Origin: a virus
Reading direction: 5' to 3' (one strand)
DNA: 51,346 bases
IMG/VR virus record: IMGVR_UViG_3300049259_000157
Span: 1-51,346 of that record
In this document: piece by piece, positions 7,283 through 14,059 of the stretch
How the letters are laid out: every line of letters starts with the position of its first letter
Numbering within the stretch: the stretch's first letter is position 1
Translations under genes and position numbers: made by a program
The notes under the pieces: model-generated
What the model saw: the letters and a program-made list of their open reading frames with translations, nothing else
What the model was told of the DNA's origin: nothing
Databases searched by the model: none

Positions 7283-8620
7283 ATGAGCGACACCACAGAT
7301 CTCCAGGCAATCATCAACGCGATCACGTCGCCGACGTTCGTGCTCCGGCTCGACCCGGGTCGGACCTATGTCATAGAGCCCGGCCCCAACACCACACGCG
7401 GGCTGTACATCCCGCCGTCTGCGGCCGGCTTGCGGATCATCGGACGCGGCGCGGCGTTCTCCGTGGTCCGCGGCGTTCCTGCCGCGTTCAACACCATCGT
7501 GGTCGATGCGCCAGGGGTCGTCGTCTGCGACCTCGACCTCGAAGGCGGCGTCCAGCCGGATGGTACAGGACACCGGCACGGCGTATTCGTCAGCGCGCCA
7601 TCGGTGACGCTTGAGCGGGTGTCAGCGTCGCTGCACGAAGGCGATGGAATCGTCCTCTACACGGGTGCCGATGACGCACAGATCAGGTCGTGCAAAGCGC
7701 GCGGCAACAAGCGAAACGGACTGACGTTCAACGGTGCGACGCGGCACGTAACCGTACAGGACAGCGAATTCGCGGCGAACGCCGCTCAGCAGGTCGACTT
7801 CGAGATCGGAGTGGGCGCACCCGAGTCGGCCGGGGTGGTCGACTCGACGCTCCTGCGCTGCACGATGAGTCCAGGGCCCAGCCAGGACTACGTGTTGACG
7901 CTCGGCGACCACGGCATGAACCAGCGCGTGCTCGACTGCGTCATCAACGGCGGCATCAAGATCGTCAACGGGACCGACATCGAGATCAGTCGGTGCAGAG
8001 GCGACAACGAGACCGCGAAGGCGATCGAGATCACCGGCGCGAGCGACAAGGTTCGCATCCTCGACAGCCAGTTCTCGGCGCTCGTCGCCAAGCGCGCGAT
8101 CTGGATCGCCGGCGGGACGGGCGGGGTTCCGGGCCGAATCGAGCTTAACGATCTCGGGCTGTCAGTGCACGACGTCGGCGCCTGCGCGATCGAGATCAAC
8201 GGTGCGGCCGACACCGTGATCTCGCAATGCCAGCTGCAGGGCGCCGGCGTTCCGGTGGCCGGCCGCGGCGGCGTGATGATCCGTTCGACGCTCATGGATC
8301 ACCCGATGGAGACGGTCAAGATCGACTCGACCTCGTTCGACTCGTTCGGCGAGGCCGGGATCGTAGTCGGAGGGATTACCGCGGTCGACAGCGCCGGCGT
8401 GCGCCACTACTCGCAGCTTCGCCGGCTCGTCGTGTCGGAGTGCGACTTCGGCAACAACCCGGGCGACGCCTCGCTGACCACCGCGATCCTCGCCGACCGG
8501 ACCTTGCTGCAGCTGGTGATCGGCCCTGACATCACGCTCGAGGGCGGCGTCACGCTGGGCGGCGTGCCATCCATCGGCGCCGGATGGGCGACAACCACGG
8601 TTGTTGTGCCGCAGCCGTAG
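7283..8620 (+). CDS. Right-handed parallel beta-helix repeat protein
   Basis: The 445-residue protein shows the periodic short-strand pattern of pectate-lyase-like beta-helices: GLRIIGRG, NTIVVDAPGVVVCDLDLEGG, VTLERVSASLHEGDGIVLYTG, VTVQDSEFAANAAQQVDFEIG, TDIEISRCRGDNETAKAIEITG, TVISQCQLQGAG and LVIGPDITLEGGVTLGG. The N-terminus (LDPGRTYVIEPG) resembles the capping start of Pectate_lyase_3-type folds. No signal peptide and no catalytic residues can be assigned. In phages this fold is usual for tail spikes and depolymerases, yet this gene sits behind the helicase and far from the tail genes. ACAGGAACCC precedes the ATG. It converges on the next gene with one base between the stops. Confidence 0.75.
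   Translation: MSDTTDLQAIINAITSPTFVLRLDPGRTYVIEPGPNTTRGLYIPPSAAGLRIIGRGAAFSVVRGVPAAFNTIVVDAPGVVVCDLDLEGGVQPDGTGHRHGVFVSAPSVTLERVSASLHEGDGIVLYTGADDAQIRSCKARGNKRNGLTFNGATRHVTVQDSEFAANAAQQVDFEIGVGAPESAGVVDSTLLRCTMSPGPSQDYVLTLGDHGMNQRVLDCVINGGIKIVNGTDIEISRCRGDNETAKAIEITGASDKVRILDSQFSALVAKRAIWIAGGTGGVPGRIELNDLGLSVHDVGACAIEINGAADTVISQCQLQGAGVPVAGRGGVMIRSTLMDHPMETVKIDSTSFDSFGEAGIVVGGITAVDSAGVRHYSQLRRLVVSECDFGNNPGDASLTTAILADRTLLQLVIGPDITLEGGVTLGGVPSIGAGWATTTVVVPQP
8591..8604. terminator. Short hairpin at convergent gene ends
   Basis: ACAACC and GGTTGT form six-base arms with a two-base loop inside the last codons of the beta-helix gene. It is the only symmetrical element near this convergent junction, where the two stops are one base apart. 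No T-tract follows on either strand, so a terminator role is weakly supported. Confidence 0.25.
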
Positions 8621-8621
8621 G

Positions 8622-8801
8622 CTACAGCCCGCCCCGGCCGTAGCCGCGCACCGGGCCGCGCGCGGGGTTGATCGTCCGGTAGTCCTCGAGCTCGAGGCGC
8701 TTGCGGTCGCGGATGATCTCGATCTGGCGCTGGGTCGGGCGGCCCGGGAACGGCGAGACCCAGAGCGCGGTATTCGCGGGCGGCGGCATTGCAGAGGCCA
8801 T
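8622..8801 (-). CDS. Small hypothetical protein, 59 aa
   Basis: This frame runs from ATG 8801 to TAG at 8622 and is too short for most ORF cut-offs. The product starts MASAMPPPANTALW, continues with TQRQIEIIRDRKRLELEDYR, a charged helix, and ends in a Gly/Arg-rich tail (RGPVRGYGRGGL). A second in-frame ATG lies at 8789. The balanced composition and clean fit between a hairpin and a convergent stop support a real gene. No function can be given. Confidence 0.6.
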   Translation of the reverse strand: MASAMPPPANTALWVSPFPGRPTQRQIEIIRDRKRLELEDYRTINPARGPVRGYGRGGL

Positions 8802-8826
8802 GCGCCCAGGCTACCAGGAAGCAGCC

Positions 8827-8861
8827 GGGGGCCGGGATCGATGAGCGCGATCCCGGCCCCC
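8827..8861 (-). terminator. Strong 14-bp stem-loop downstream of the receiver gene
   Basis: Fourteen-base perfect arms (8827-8840 and 8848-8861, GC-rich, containing CCGGGATCG) enclose a seven-base loop. The element lies 24 bases past the stop of the receiver-domain gene in the direction of its transcription. There is no T-tract, as is common in GC-rich genomes, so it may slow or attenuate transcription into the 59-residue gene. Confidence 0.6.
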
Positions 8862-8884
8862 ATCGCACGCAGCCCCCGCAGCTC

Positions 8885-9301
8885 CTAGACCATAGGGGCA
8901 TGCAGGATCGACGTCAAGTAGGCGCGTGACTCCGACGTCGGCGCACCCTTGACGAGAACCTGGGCGTGCATCGCGCCGGCGAGCTCCTCCGCCCCGGTCA
9001 GGAACACGAAGCGCGCGGCGAGCGCCGGCTGCTGGCGCCTGATCCACAGCAGGATGTTGCCGCCATTCTCGCTGGGATCGGCGAGCTCGAAGTCTGAGAC
9101 GACCAGGTCGACCTTGATGCAGGCCAGCACTGCGATCGCTGAGGACGCCGTGTCCCTGGCGACCACGTACGAGCCGGGGAAGCAGCGCGCGAGCCAGCGC
9201 TTGTGGGCCTCGAGCAGCCGGGGGTCATCGTCGACGACGAGGATGGTGTGCTGGATGATCTTACGGGTGACGTCCTGCGATTCGGTGGGATGCATGCCCA
9301 T
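8885..9301 (-). CDS. Stand-alone CheY-like response-regulator receiver protein
   Basis: All receiver-domain landmarks are present in 138 residues: the acidic pocket VVDDDP (D24-D26), the phosphoacceptor aspartate D70 in LVVSDFEL, the switch threonine T102 in VFLTGAEE, and the conserved lysine K118 in VLVKGA. No output domain follows. A phosphorylated aspartate would normally be supplied by a host histidine kinase, so the protein could tap or titrate a host phosphorelay. The ATG at 9295 is an alternative start. The leader contains CACAGGAC eight bases before the ATG. It is transcribed divergently from an RHH-like gene across a gap with a duplicated operator-like element. Receiver domains are rare in phage genomes. 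Confidence 0.85.
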   Translation of the reverse strand: MGMHPTESQDVTRKIIQHTILVVDDDPRLLEAHKRWLARCFPGSYVVARDTASSAIAVLACIKVDLVVSDFELADPSENGGNILLWIRRQQPALAARFVFLTGAEELAGAMHAQVLVKGAPTSESRAYLTSILHAPMV

Positions 9302-9352
9302 GATGTTCGTCCTGTGCGCAGAGTTGTTGGGGTACGGACCGGGTAGCTCGGC

Positions 9353-9397
9353 ACATGTTTGACATGTCTTCCAACCGGTGGCAGGATGTTTGACATG
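9353..9397. promoter_or_regulatory. Duplicated operator-like element between divergent genes
   Basis: The 12-mer ATGTTTGACATG occurs at 9355-9366 and again at 9386-9397, 31 bases apart, about three helical turns. The first copy extends to a palindrome, ACATGT-TTG-ACATGT at 9353-9367. The second copy overlaps the start codon of the RHH-like gene. Two in-phase palindromic sites in a divergent promoter region suggest binding of a dimeric repressor, most simply the RHH-like protein itself. Confidence 0.6.
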
Positions 9398-9844
9398 GCA
9401 ACCAAAAAACCAAAGCCCAAGTCACGTAGGCCGGCAACCAGGCGCGATCCCGCGCCGGCGCGCCGCGGCCCAGCACCGCGCGCGGAGTCGGCTCGGACGG
9501 ACAGCCCGATCGGACTGCGCATGAACCCCGCCGAGATGGCCCACGTGCGCGCCGCGCTGGCCCAGCTCAACGAAGAGACCGGGCTCGTGCTGACGCCCGG
9601 AGCCTACGCCAAGCACGCTACGCTGTCGTATCGCAGGTTCCGGCTGATGGAACAGGCGATCCGTGCGTTGCGCGCCGACATGCGGCGGCCGCTCGATAAC
9701 GTCACGATCGATCGCCTCGACGCGATCATCTACACGCTGTCAGATGGCGTCGCGCCCAGCAAGCTGGCTCCGGACGAGGCCGCTACCGAGCAGGCCGCGA
9801 TCGCCGAGCACGAGGTCGCGGCGGATGTCGGGGGTGAGTCGTGA
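9395..9844 (+). CDS. Ribbon-helix-helix-like DNA-binding protein
   Basis: ATG 9395 has AGGA eight bases upstream and gives 149 residues. The first 37 are strongly basic and Pro/Arg-rich. Residues about 39-80 fit a ribbon-helix-helix: strand IGLRM, helix NPAEMAHVRAALAQLN, turn and helix TPGAYAKHATL. A second helical part (RLMEQAIRALRADM and DRLDAIIYTLSDG) and an acidic end follow. The operator-like repeats just upstream, one over the start codon, suggest autoregulation. The assignment rests on secondary-structure pattern, not on a recognised family. The stop overlaps the next GTG. Confidence 0.6.
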   Translation: MATKKPKPKSRRPATRRDPAPARRGPAPRAESARTDSPIGLRMNPAEMAHVRAALAQLNEETGLVLTPGAYAKHATLSYRRFRLMEQAIRALRADMRRPLDNVTIDRLDAIIYTLSDGVAPSKLAPDEAATEQAAIAEHEVAADVGGES

Positions 9845-11460
9845 TCTTGCTGTCGACCTGCGTCGCCAATAGGCATTGGCGACTGAGGGAGCTGGCGACC
9901 GGACATCCGAGGCCAGGATGGCTGGGCGCCCAATGCAACGCCGTGCTCGAGGAGCTCGCGTCGATCGGCTTGAGCCGCAGGTCGTGGCGGATCTGCGATG
10001 GCGTCGGTGTGATCCTGCCGGCGCACGCTGTCGGCATTGACGTACAGCACAACATCTTGCGGTGCGTGATTGATAGATTCCTGACGATCGAGAAGACGAT
10101 GCGGTTCCAATTTTCGAACTACCTCGACACGCTCGACTTTCGAGGCATTCCAGCCGATTACCAACACGCGCCGTTGATGGTCCGCATGTCCATCGTCCAG
10201 CTCGGGGCGATCATGGAGCTGGAGGCCGGCCGAGCACGGGACGACTGGCGGCCATGGCACACCCGCATCGGCGTGCTGGCCGGCACCGGCGTCGCGGTCG
10301 GCAGGTATCTGCAGAACCTGTGGGGCGTGCTGCCGTCCATTGCACCCGAGCTGCGCGGCGGCCTCGAGTCGATCCTGATCGACAAGGCGGCGATCCCGGC
10401 CGACGTCGAGGTCCAGCCGGTGACGTCGCCTGACGTCCTGACTGACCGTATCAAGAATGCCCTGGGCAAGCTCGGCGCCGACGTCGAGCAGCCAACCGCG
10501 GTCGGCCAGTGGGCCAAGCGCATCGCCGAGCTCGAGGGCCAGCTCGAAGAGACCTCCGCTATCGCCGCGTCTGCACGGGCCTTCGAACGCGAACGCGACA
10601 AGCTCAAGGGCTGCCTCGACGTGGCATACGCCGATATCGCCAGCCTGCGCCAAGACGCCGCGTTCTTCGCGCTGTCCGGGTTCAACCTGGACCTCGATGC
10701 CGAGCGTCAGACCGTCAAGCGGCTGACGCGCGAGCTCGAGTCGGTGCGAGCGGAGCTGGCATCGGTGATCAAGCTGCGCGACCAGGCGATCAAGGACGGT
10801 ATCGGCGCCGCCCAGCAGGCGAACATCGAGATCGTGCGCGCCATGAACGATGCGCAGAACCGGCTCAGGACTGAGGTCAGCGAGGCGACGGCGGCACTGG
10901 AAATCGAATGCTCGCGCGTACGCTTGCTCCAGGAAGCACGGGCCACCGACCAGCGCAGCCAGAACGACACCGTTCGATGGCTCACGCAGTCCAACCATGA
11001 TCTGAAGAACCAGTTCCGTGCGGCAGAGCAGATCGCCGCCCGCCGCAAGGACGAGAACGAGGTGCTGGCCAACAGCATGGCCAAGCTGCAGGCCAACTTC
11101 GACGCGTCGTCCGAGCACTGCAAGGAGCTGGTTGAGCAGGTCGATAAGCTCGAACGCCAGAACAGCGCTGAGGGAAAACTCGATACGGCTGCAGCGCTCA
11201 GGGAGTACGGCGACCGCAACATGGCCCTCGAGCTCAAGCTCGACCGCGCCACCGCTGCGCTGAGCGAAGCCGCCGTCCGCAACAAAACGCTCGACGTCCA
11301 GCTCAGCGCGATCGCCGACAGCAACAAAGCGCTCGAAGGCAAGCTGGTTGACCTCGAGAAGGTTCTGGCGGCGACCCGGGTTGCCTTCGGCCGGTGGCGC
11401 GATGCTGCGATTGGGCGCCGCTCGAAGTCCAACATCGAACTCGGCAAGGAGGAGCCATGA
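9841..11460 (+). CDS. Large coiled-coil protein of unknown function, 539 aa
   Basis: GTG start overlapping the upstream stop. Residues 1 to about 210 form a globular region (SRRSWRICDGVGVILPAHAV, FRGIPADYQHAPLMVRMSIVQLG). From about 218 to 520 the protein is an almost unbroken heptad-rich coiled coil (RIAELEGQLEE, RLTRELESVRAELASVIK, DKLERQNSAEGKLD, LKLDRATAALSEAA). A charged tail ends RRSKSNIELGKEEP. It resembles SMC-type or scaffolding coiled coils only in form; no ATPase motif is present. It leads directly into a chain of membrane proteins. The strong AAGGAGG of the next gene lies inside its 3' end. Confidence 0.7.
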   Translation: MILLSTCVANRHWRLRELATGHPRPGWLGAQCNAVLEELASIGLSRRSWRICDGVGVILPAHAVGIDVQHNILRCVIDRFLTIEKTMRFQFSNYLDTLDFRGIPADYQHAPLMVRMSIVQLGAIMELEAGRARDDWRPWHTRIGVLAGTGVAVGRYLQNLWGVLPSIAPELRGGLESILIDKAAIPADVEVQPVTSPDVLTDRIKNALGKLGADVEQPTAVGQWAKRIAELEGQLEETSAIAASARAFERERDKLKGCLDVAYADIASLRQDAAFFALSGFNLDLDAERQTVKRLTRELESVRAELASVIKLRDQAIKDGIGAAQQANIEIVRAMNDAQNRLRTEVSEATAALEIECSRVRLLQEARATDQRSQNDTVRWLTQSNHDLKNQFRAAEQIAARRKDENEVLANSMAKLQANFDASSEHCKELVEQVDKLERQNSAEGKLDTAAALREYGDRNMALELKLDRATAALSEAAVRNKTLDVQLSAIADSNKALEGKLVDLEKVLAATRVAFGRWRDAAIGRRSKSNIELGKEEP

Positions 11461-11795
11461 TCGAGCGCACCATGGAGGTCTCGGCCACGGTCGACCGCTT
11501 CGTCGCGCTCGGGCTGATCCTGATCGTCGCTGGATGCGCCGGCGTCCTCGTCGTCATGCTCCTGCGCGCGCGGCGCGAGATCCACCGGCTGGAGGTCATG
11601 AACTGGGCGCTGATGCAGCCGCGGCGCGTGAACGAGATCCTCGCGACCGCAGTGGGCTCGATTCGCAAGGGCGACATGGTCACGACGATCGACGCGCCGC
11701 TCAACGGTCCCATCCGGGTCGGCACCATCATCTCGCCAGCGCCGGGCGGTCGCTACTGGGTCGACGTCGACGGCGTCACCCGGAGGCGCCATTGA
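11457..11795 (+). CDS. Single-pass membrane protein, 112 aa
   Basis: ATG overlaps the upstream stop and follows AAGGAGGAGCC, one of the best ribosome binding sites in the window. A transmembrane helix occupies about residues 16-37 (ALGLILIVAGCAGVLVVMLL). A cytoplasm-facing part with a beta-rich end follows (GSIRKGDMVTTIDAPLNGPI, GTIISPAPGGRYWVDVDG). The GDMVTT segment is like the short SH3-type folds that bind ligands near membranes. No family is assigned. Confidence 0.7.
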   Translation: MIERTMEVSATVDRFVALGLILIVAGCAGVLVVMLLRARREIHRLEVMNWALMQPRRVNEILATAVGSIRKGDMVTTIDAPLNGPIRVGTIISPAPGGRYWVDVDGVTRRRH

Positions 11796-12205
11796 ATCTT
11801 CCGATCGTGCTCCTCGAGCTGGCCAGCGGTTACGCCGCGCGCGTCCTGTACGACTACGTGCGCGATCGCCTGCGCAAGCGCCCCACCGACTGGCGTGGCG
11901 AGCTCGAGGCCACACCGCTCCGCCTGCACAAGGCGCCCAACGATGGGCTGTCGGTCATCGAGTACCACCAGGACGCCAACAGCTTCGGATGGAGCGTGGT
12001 GGCGCTGATCGTCGCGTCGGTCACCGGCCCCTGGGGCAAGGAGCGCTGGGGAGTGCTCACCGCCCTGGTCGGCACGGATGTCGGCATGGTCGGCGGTCGC
12101 TCGCGACAGGATGTCGTGCGCGACAGTTGGCACATCGTCGACTGGTACGGCTCGATGGCTGACGCCCACCAGGCCTACGACGAGGTCAAGAGCAGGACAC
12201 GGTGA
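11792..12205 (+). CDS. Hypothetical protein, 137 aa, possibly membrane-associated
   Basis: TTG start within TTGA at the previous stop, with GGAGG five bases before. The N-terminus NLPIVLLELASGYAARVLYDYVRDRLRKR is an amphipathic helix followed by a basic patch. A hydrophobic segment (WSVVALIVASVTGPWG) may contact the membrane. The C-terminal part is polar (DSWHIVDWYGSMADAHQAYDEV). No family is recognised. It is coupled at both ends to membrane-protein genes. Confidence 0.6.
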   Translation: MNLPIVLLELASGYAARVLYDYVRDRLRKRPTDWRGELEATPLRLHKAPNDGLSVIEYHQDANSFGWSVVALIVASVTGPWGKERWGVLTALVGTDVGMVGGRSRQDVVRDSWHIVDWYGSMADAHQAYDEVKSRTR

Positions 12206-12336
12206 TCGTCGTGCTCGTCCTGATGGGGTGGCTTGTGATCAGCGGCACGCGCGCCATCCTGTTCGATCCGCCGCGGCCCATCGCAATTCGTGACTACCGA
12301 ATCGGCCGGCTCGGCGCCGGCAAGGAATACAGATGA
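12202..12336 (+). CDS. 44-aa membrane protein
   Basis: A GTGA start overlaps the upstream stop and the TGA overlaps the next ATG, so the frame exactly fills the gap in the coupled chain. The product is MIVVLVLMGWLVISGTRAI followed by a Pro/Arg-rich cytoplasmic tail (FDPPRPIAIRDYRIGRL). Residues 2-20 form one transmembrane helix. Its short length keeps it out of common ORF lists. No function is known. Confidence 0.65.
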   Translation: MIVVLVLMGWLVISGTRAILFDPPRPIAIRDYRIGRLGAGKEYR

Positions 12337-12740
12337 ACAGAAAGATCAAAATCGTCGCCGTCCTGATCGGCATCGCGGCAGTCTCGCTCGCCGTGGCCAT
12401 CGTCATGCTCGTGGTCGATCTCGTGGAGGATGCCTATGCCAGGCGTACCTATCGCGACCCGCCCAAGCATGACGTCCTCAGGTGGGACATCGATAAGGAT
12501 TGCGACAACTCCAAGGGTCCGTGCGCCACGCACCCGATGACCGCTGACGAGGCACGCATGGTCGCGCGCGAGGCATTCGTTCGCCACTACCCGAAGATCG
12601 TCGACATCAAGATGTCTGAGCCGTGCTTCGCGGCGGCGGCGGGCGCCGGGTGGACGTGCACGGCCTACGGGGATCTGGAGGGCGTCACGGTCAAGCTGCA
12701 GGGCACGGTCAACGGCCGTGTCCAGGATGACCGGCCATGA
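12333..12740 (+). CDS. Membrane-anchored extracytoplasmic protein, 135 aa
   Basis: A basic start (MNRKIK) and a long hydrophobic helix at about 6-30 (VAVLIGIAAVSLAVAIVMLVV) anchor a soluble domain of about 100 residues with C57, C64, C98 and C109. These four cysteines could form two disulfides outside the cytoplasm. The domain has a helix (TADEARMVAREAFVRHYP) and strands (TCTAYGDLEGVTVKLQGTV). No family is recognised. It is coupled by ATGA to both neighbours. Confidence 0.65.
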   Translation: MNRKIKIVAVLIGIAAVSLAVAIVMLVVDLVEDAYARRTYRDPPKHDVLRWDIDKDCDNSKGPCATHPMTADEARMVAREAFVRHYPKIVDIKMSEPCFAAAAGAGWTCTAYGDLEGVTVKLQGTVNGRVQDDRP

Positions 12741-12871
12741 GCGTTGGGCACAAGGTCATGTGCAAATGCGGATCGCTGGTCGACGCCGTCGATAGCTATT
12801 TTGGGATTCCGCTTCACCGAATCGGCAGCGTTTACCGCGTATGCCGCCTGTGGTCAGGACTGCCTCGATGA
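12737..12871 (+). CDS. 44-aa protein with cysteine motif
   Basis: This frame begins with ATGA at the upstream stop and ends with ATGA at the next start. The product reads MSVGHKVMCKCGSLVD, then AVDSYFGIPLHRIG, then VYRVCRLWSGLPR. CKC with a later cysteine could bind metal, but the protein is too short to classify. Support comes mainly from the two overlapping junctions. Confidence 0.5.
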   Translation: MSVGHKVMCKCGSLVDAVDSYFGIPLHRIGSVYRVCRLWSGLPR

Positions 12872-13050
12872 GGCAGTCAGAATGGAACCGGTGGCACACG
12901 ATGTTCGTGGTCGGCACGGTCGCGGTGTGGAGCGGGATCGTGATGGCCATCGTCACAGGCGGCATCGGGATCTGCGACGCGAGTCCCGCATCTGTGCTCG
13001 TCGTGTTCGGTGCGCTTTCGGTCGTGTGGGCATCAAGGAAGATGCCGTGA
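12868..13050 (+). CDS. Two-helix membrane protein, 60 aa
   Basis: ATGA start at the previous stop. Two hydrophobic helices (MFVVGTVAVWSGIVMAIVTGG, about residues 12-32, and ASVLVVFGALSVVWAS, about 41-56) are joined by a short loop with one cysteine, with basic residues at both ends (MRQSEWNR, RKMP). This hairpin topology is seen in small holins and in phage membrane effectors. It lies far from the lysis genes, so a holin role is not assumed. Confidence 0.6.
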   Translation: MRQSEWNRWHTMFVVGTVAVWSGIVMAIVTGGIGICDASPASVLVVFGALSVVWASRKMP

Positions 13051-13235
13051 AGCTCTGGCCGTTCGAGACCGTCGACGCACCCAGCGCCGAGCACGCATGC
13101 CATGACGACCCGCTGGGCGTCGTTGCGTTCGGCAGCTGCGGCCGCTACACGGTGTTGCGTTGGACGCTGCTTCCGTACATCGCGCTCGCGCAGGTCGCCG
13201 GCGTCGCGATCGTTCGCCTGCTGCGCTGGCTCTGA
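13047..13235 (+). CDS. Small protein with C-terminal hydrophobic helix, 62 aa
   Basis: GTGA start at the previous stop. The polar N-terminal half contains ETVDAPSAEHACHDDP and GSCGRYTV; the C-terminal half is hydrophobic (LLPYIALAQVAGVAIVRLLRWL) and probably membrane-inserted with the last residues basic. This is the last member of the overlapping chain that starts near 9.4 kb. No family is recognised. Confidence 0.55.
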   Translation: MKLWPFETVDAPSAEHACHDDPLGVVAFGSCGRYTVLRWTLLPYIALAQVAGVAIVRLLRWL

Positions 13236-13284
13236 CGCAAATCGCGCTACCCGATTGCGGTCGTCGATCCTGTTGCGGTCCTGG

Positions 13285-13326
13285 CTCGGAGGAACGAGAG
13301 TGCACAGGACTCGGAATTCCTCCGAG
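13285..13326 (+). promoter_or_regulatory. Ten-bp inverted repeat upstream of the secreted protein gene
   Basis: CTCGGAGGAA (13285-13294) and TTCCTCCGAG (13317-13326) are perfect complements separated by 22 bases that include CACAGGAC. The hairpin ends 18 bases before the ATG of the secreted-protein gene. It could terminate the upstream chain or control access to the start region. No T-tract follows. Confidence 0.45.
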
Positions 13327-13344
13327 CGACTGGAGATACCGCAG

Positions 13345-14058
13345 ATGAAGCACGTGACTGGATTCTTATCGTTATTATTTCTGATGTTCGTAGTGTGCCA
13401 GGTCGACGCCGCCCCGAGCTCGCCCGCGAAGCCAGACGCCAAGTGCAACGACTGCCCGACGACGCCGCATCCACCGGTGCTCACCGAGGAGCAAGCCCAG
13501 AACAAAACACAGGAGCGGATCATCCTGGATCTGGGCGGCGGGATTCTGATCCAGATCAACAACGTATTCTGCAACGTCTGGGCGGATGGCGCGTGGGGAT
13601 GCGAGGCAGAGGTTATATTTGGGGGCCTACTGTGGAACGCAGGGTGCCTATGGAACACCCGCCCAGAGGACGGCGAGGAGGGCTGCACCTACGGCCTCGG
13701 GTTCGCGCCGGCGGCGCCGTCATCCTTGGCGGATCCGCAAGCGTGCCGCGAGGGACCCGACGGCCCGATCTGCTCGGGAAACAAGTTCGACCAGGCCCAG
13801 CACGTCAACGACACCGAGGCGCGGCTGCGATCCTCTCACCCCGACTACACGGACGACACCGCTGATGTCCGGGGATGCGATCTGATCTGGCGCGACCCGG
13901 GTGGAGTCGGCGACCTGTACTCGTGCGGCTGGCACGTGTTCGGTCCATTCGGGATCCGAGTCAACTGGTCGTGCGAATACTCGGTCAACGACGTCGGCAC
14001 CGAGACGTTCCAGGGCTGCTCGCTGTCAGCCACGAGCGGCGCCCGGAACCCGCCCTGA
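13345..14058 (+). CDS. Secreted cysteine-rich protein, 237 aa
   Basis: A clear Sec signal peptide (MKHVTGFLSLLFLMFVVCQVDA, about residues 1-22) leads to a mature chain with 12 cysteines, an even number typical of disulfide-bonded exported proteins. Cysteine-bearing segments include KCNDC, NVFCNVW, WGCEAE, GCLWN, GCTYG and NWSCEY. A strand pair LDLGGGILIQINNVF and a late beta-rich part (WHVFGPFGIRVNW) suggest a globular fold. GGAG lies about nine bases before the ATG. The product should reach the periplasm or cell surface of the infected host. No family is recognised. The gene ends one base before the convergent hydrolase gene. Confidence 0.75.
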   Translation: MKHVTGFLSLLFLMFVVCQVDAAPSSPAKPDAKCNDCPTTPHPPVLTEEQAQNKTQERIILDLGGGILIQINNVFCNVWADGAWGCEAEVIFGGLLWNAGCLWNTRPEDGEEGCTYGLGFAPAAPSSLADPQACREGPDGPICSGNKFDQAQHVNDTEARLRSSHPDYTDDTADVRGCDLIWRDPGGVGDLYSCGWHVFGPFGIRVNWSCEYSVNDVGTETFQGCSLSATSGARNPP

Positions 14059-14059
14059 C

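Noticed and set aside
12868-13050. Holin for the two-helix 60-residue membrane protein
   Set aside because: It lies in another operon, far from hydrolase and spanins, and there is a better holin candidate at 15167-15670.
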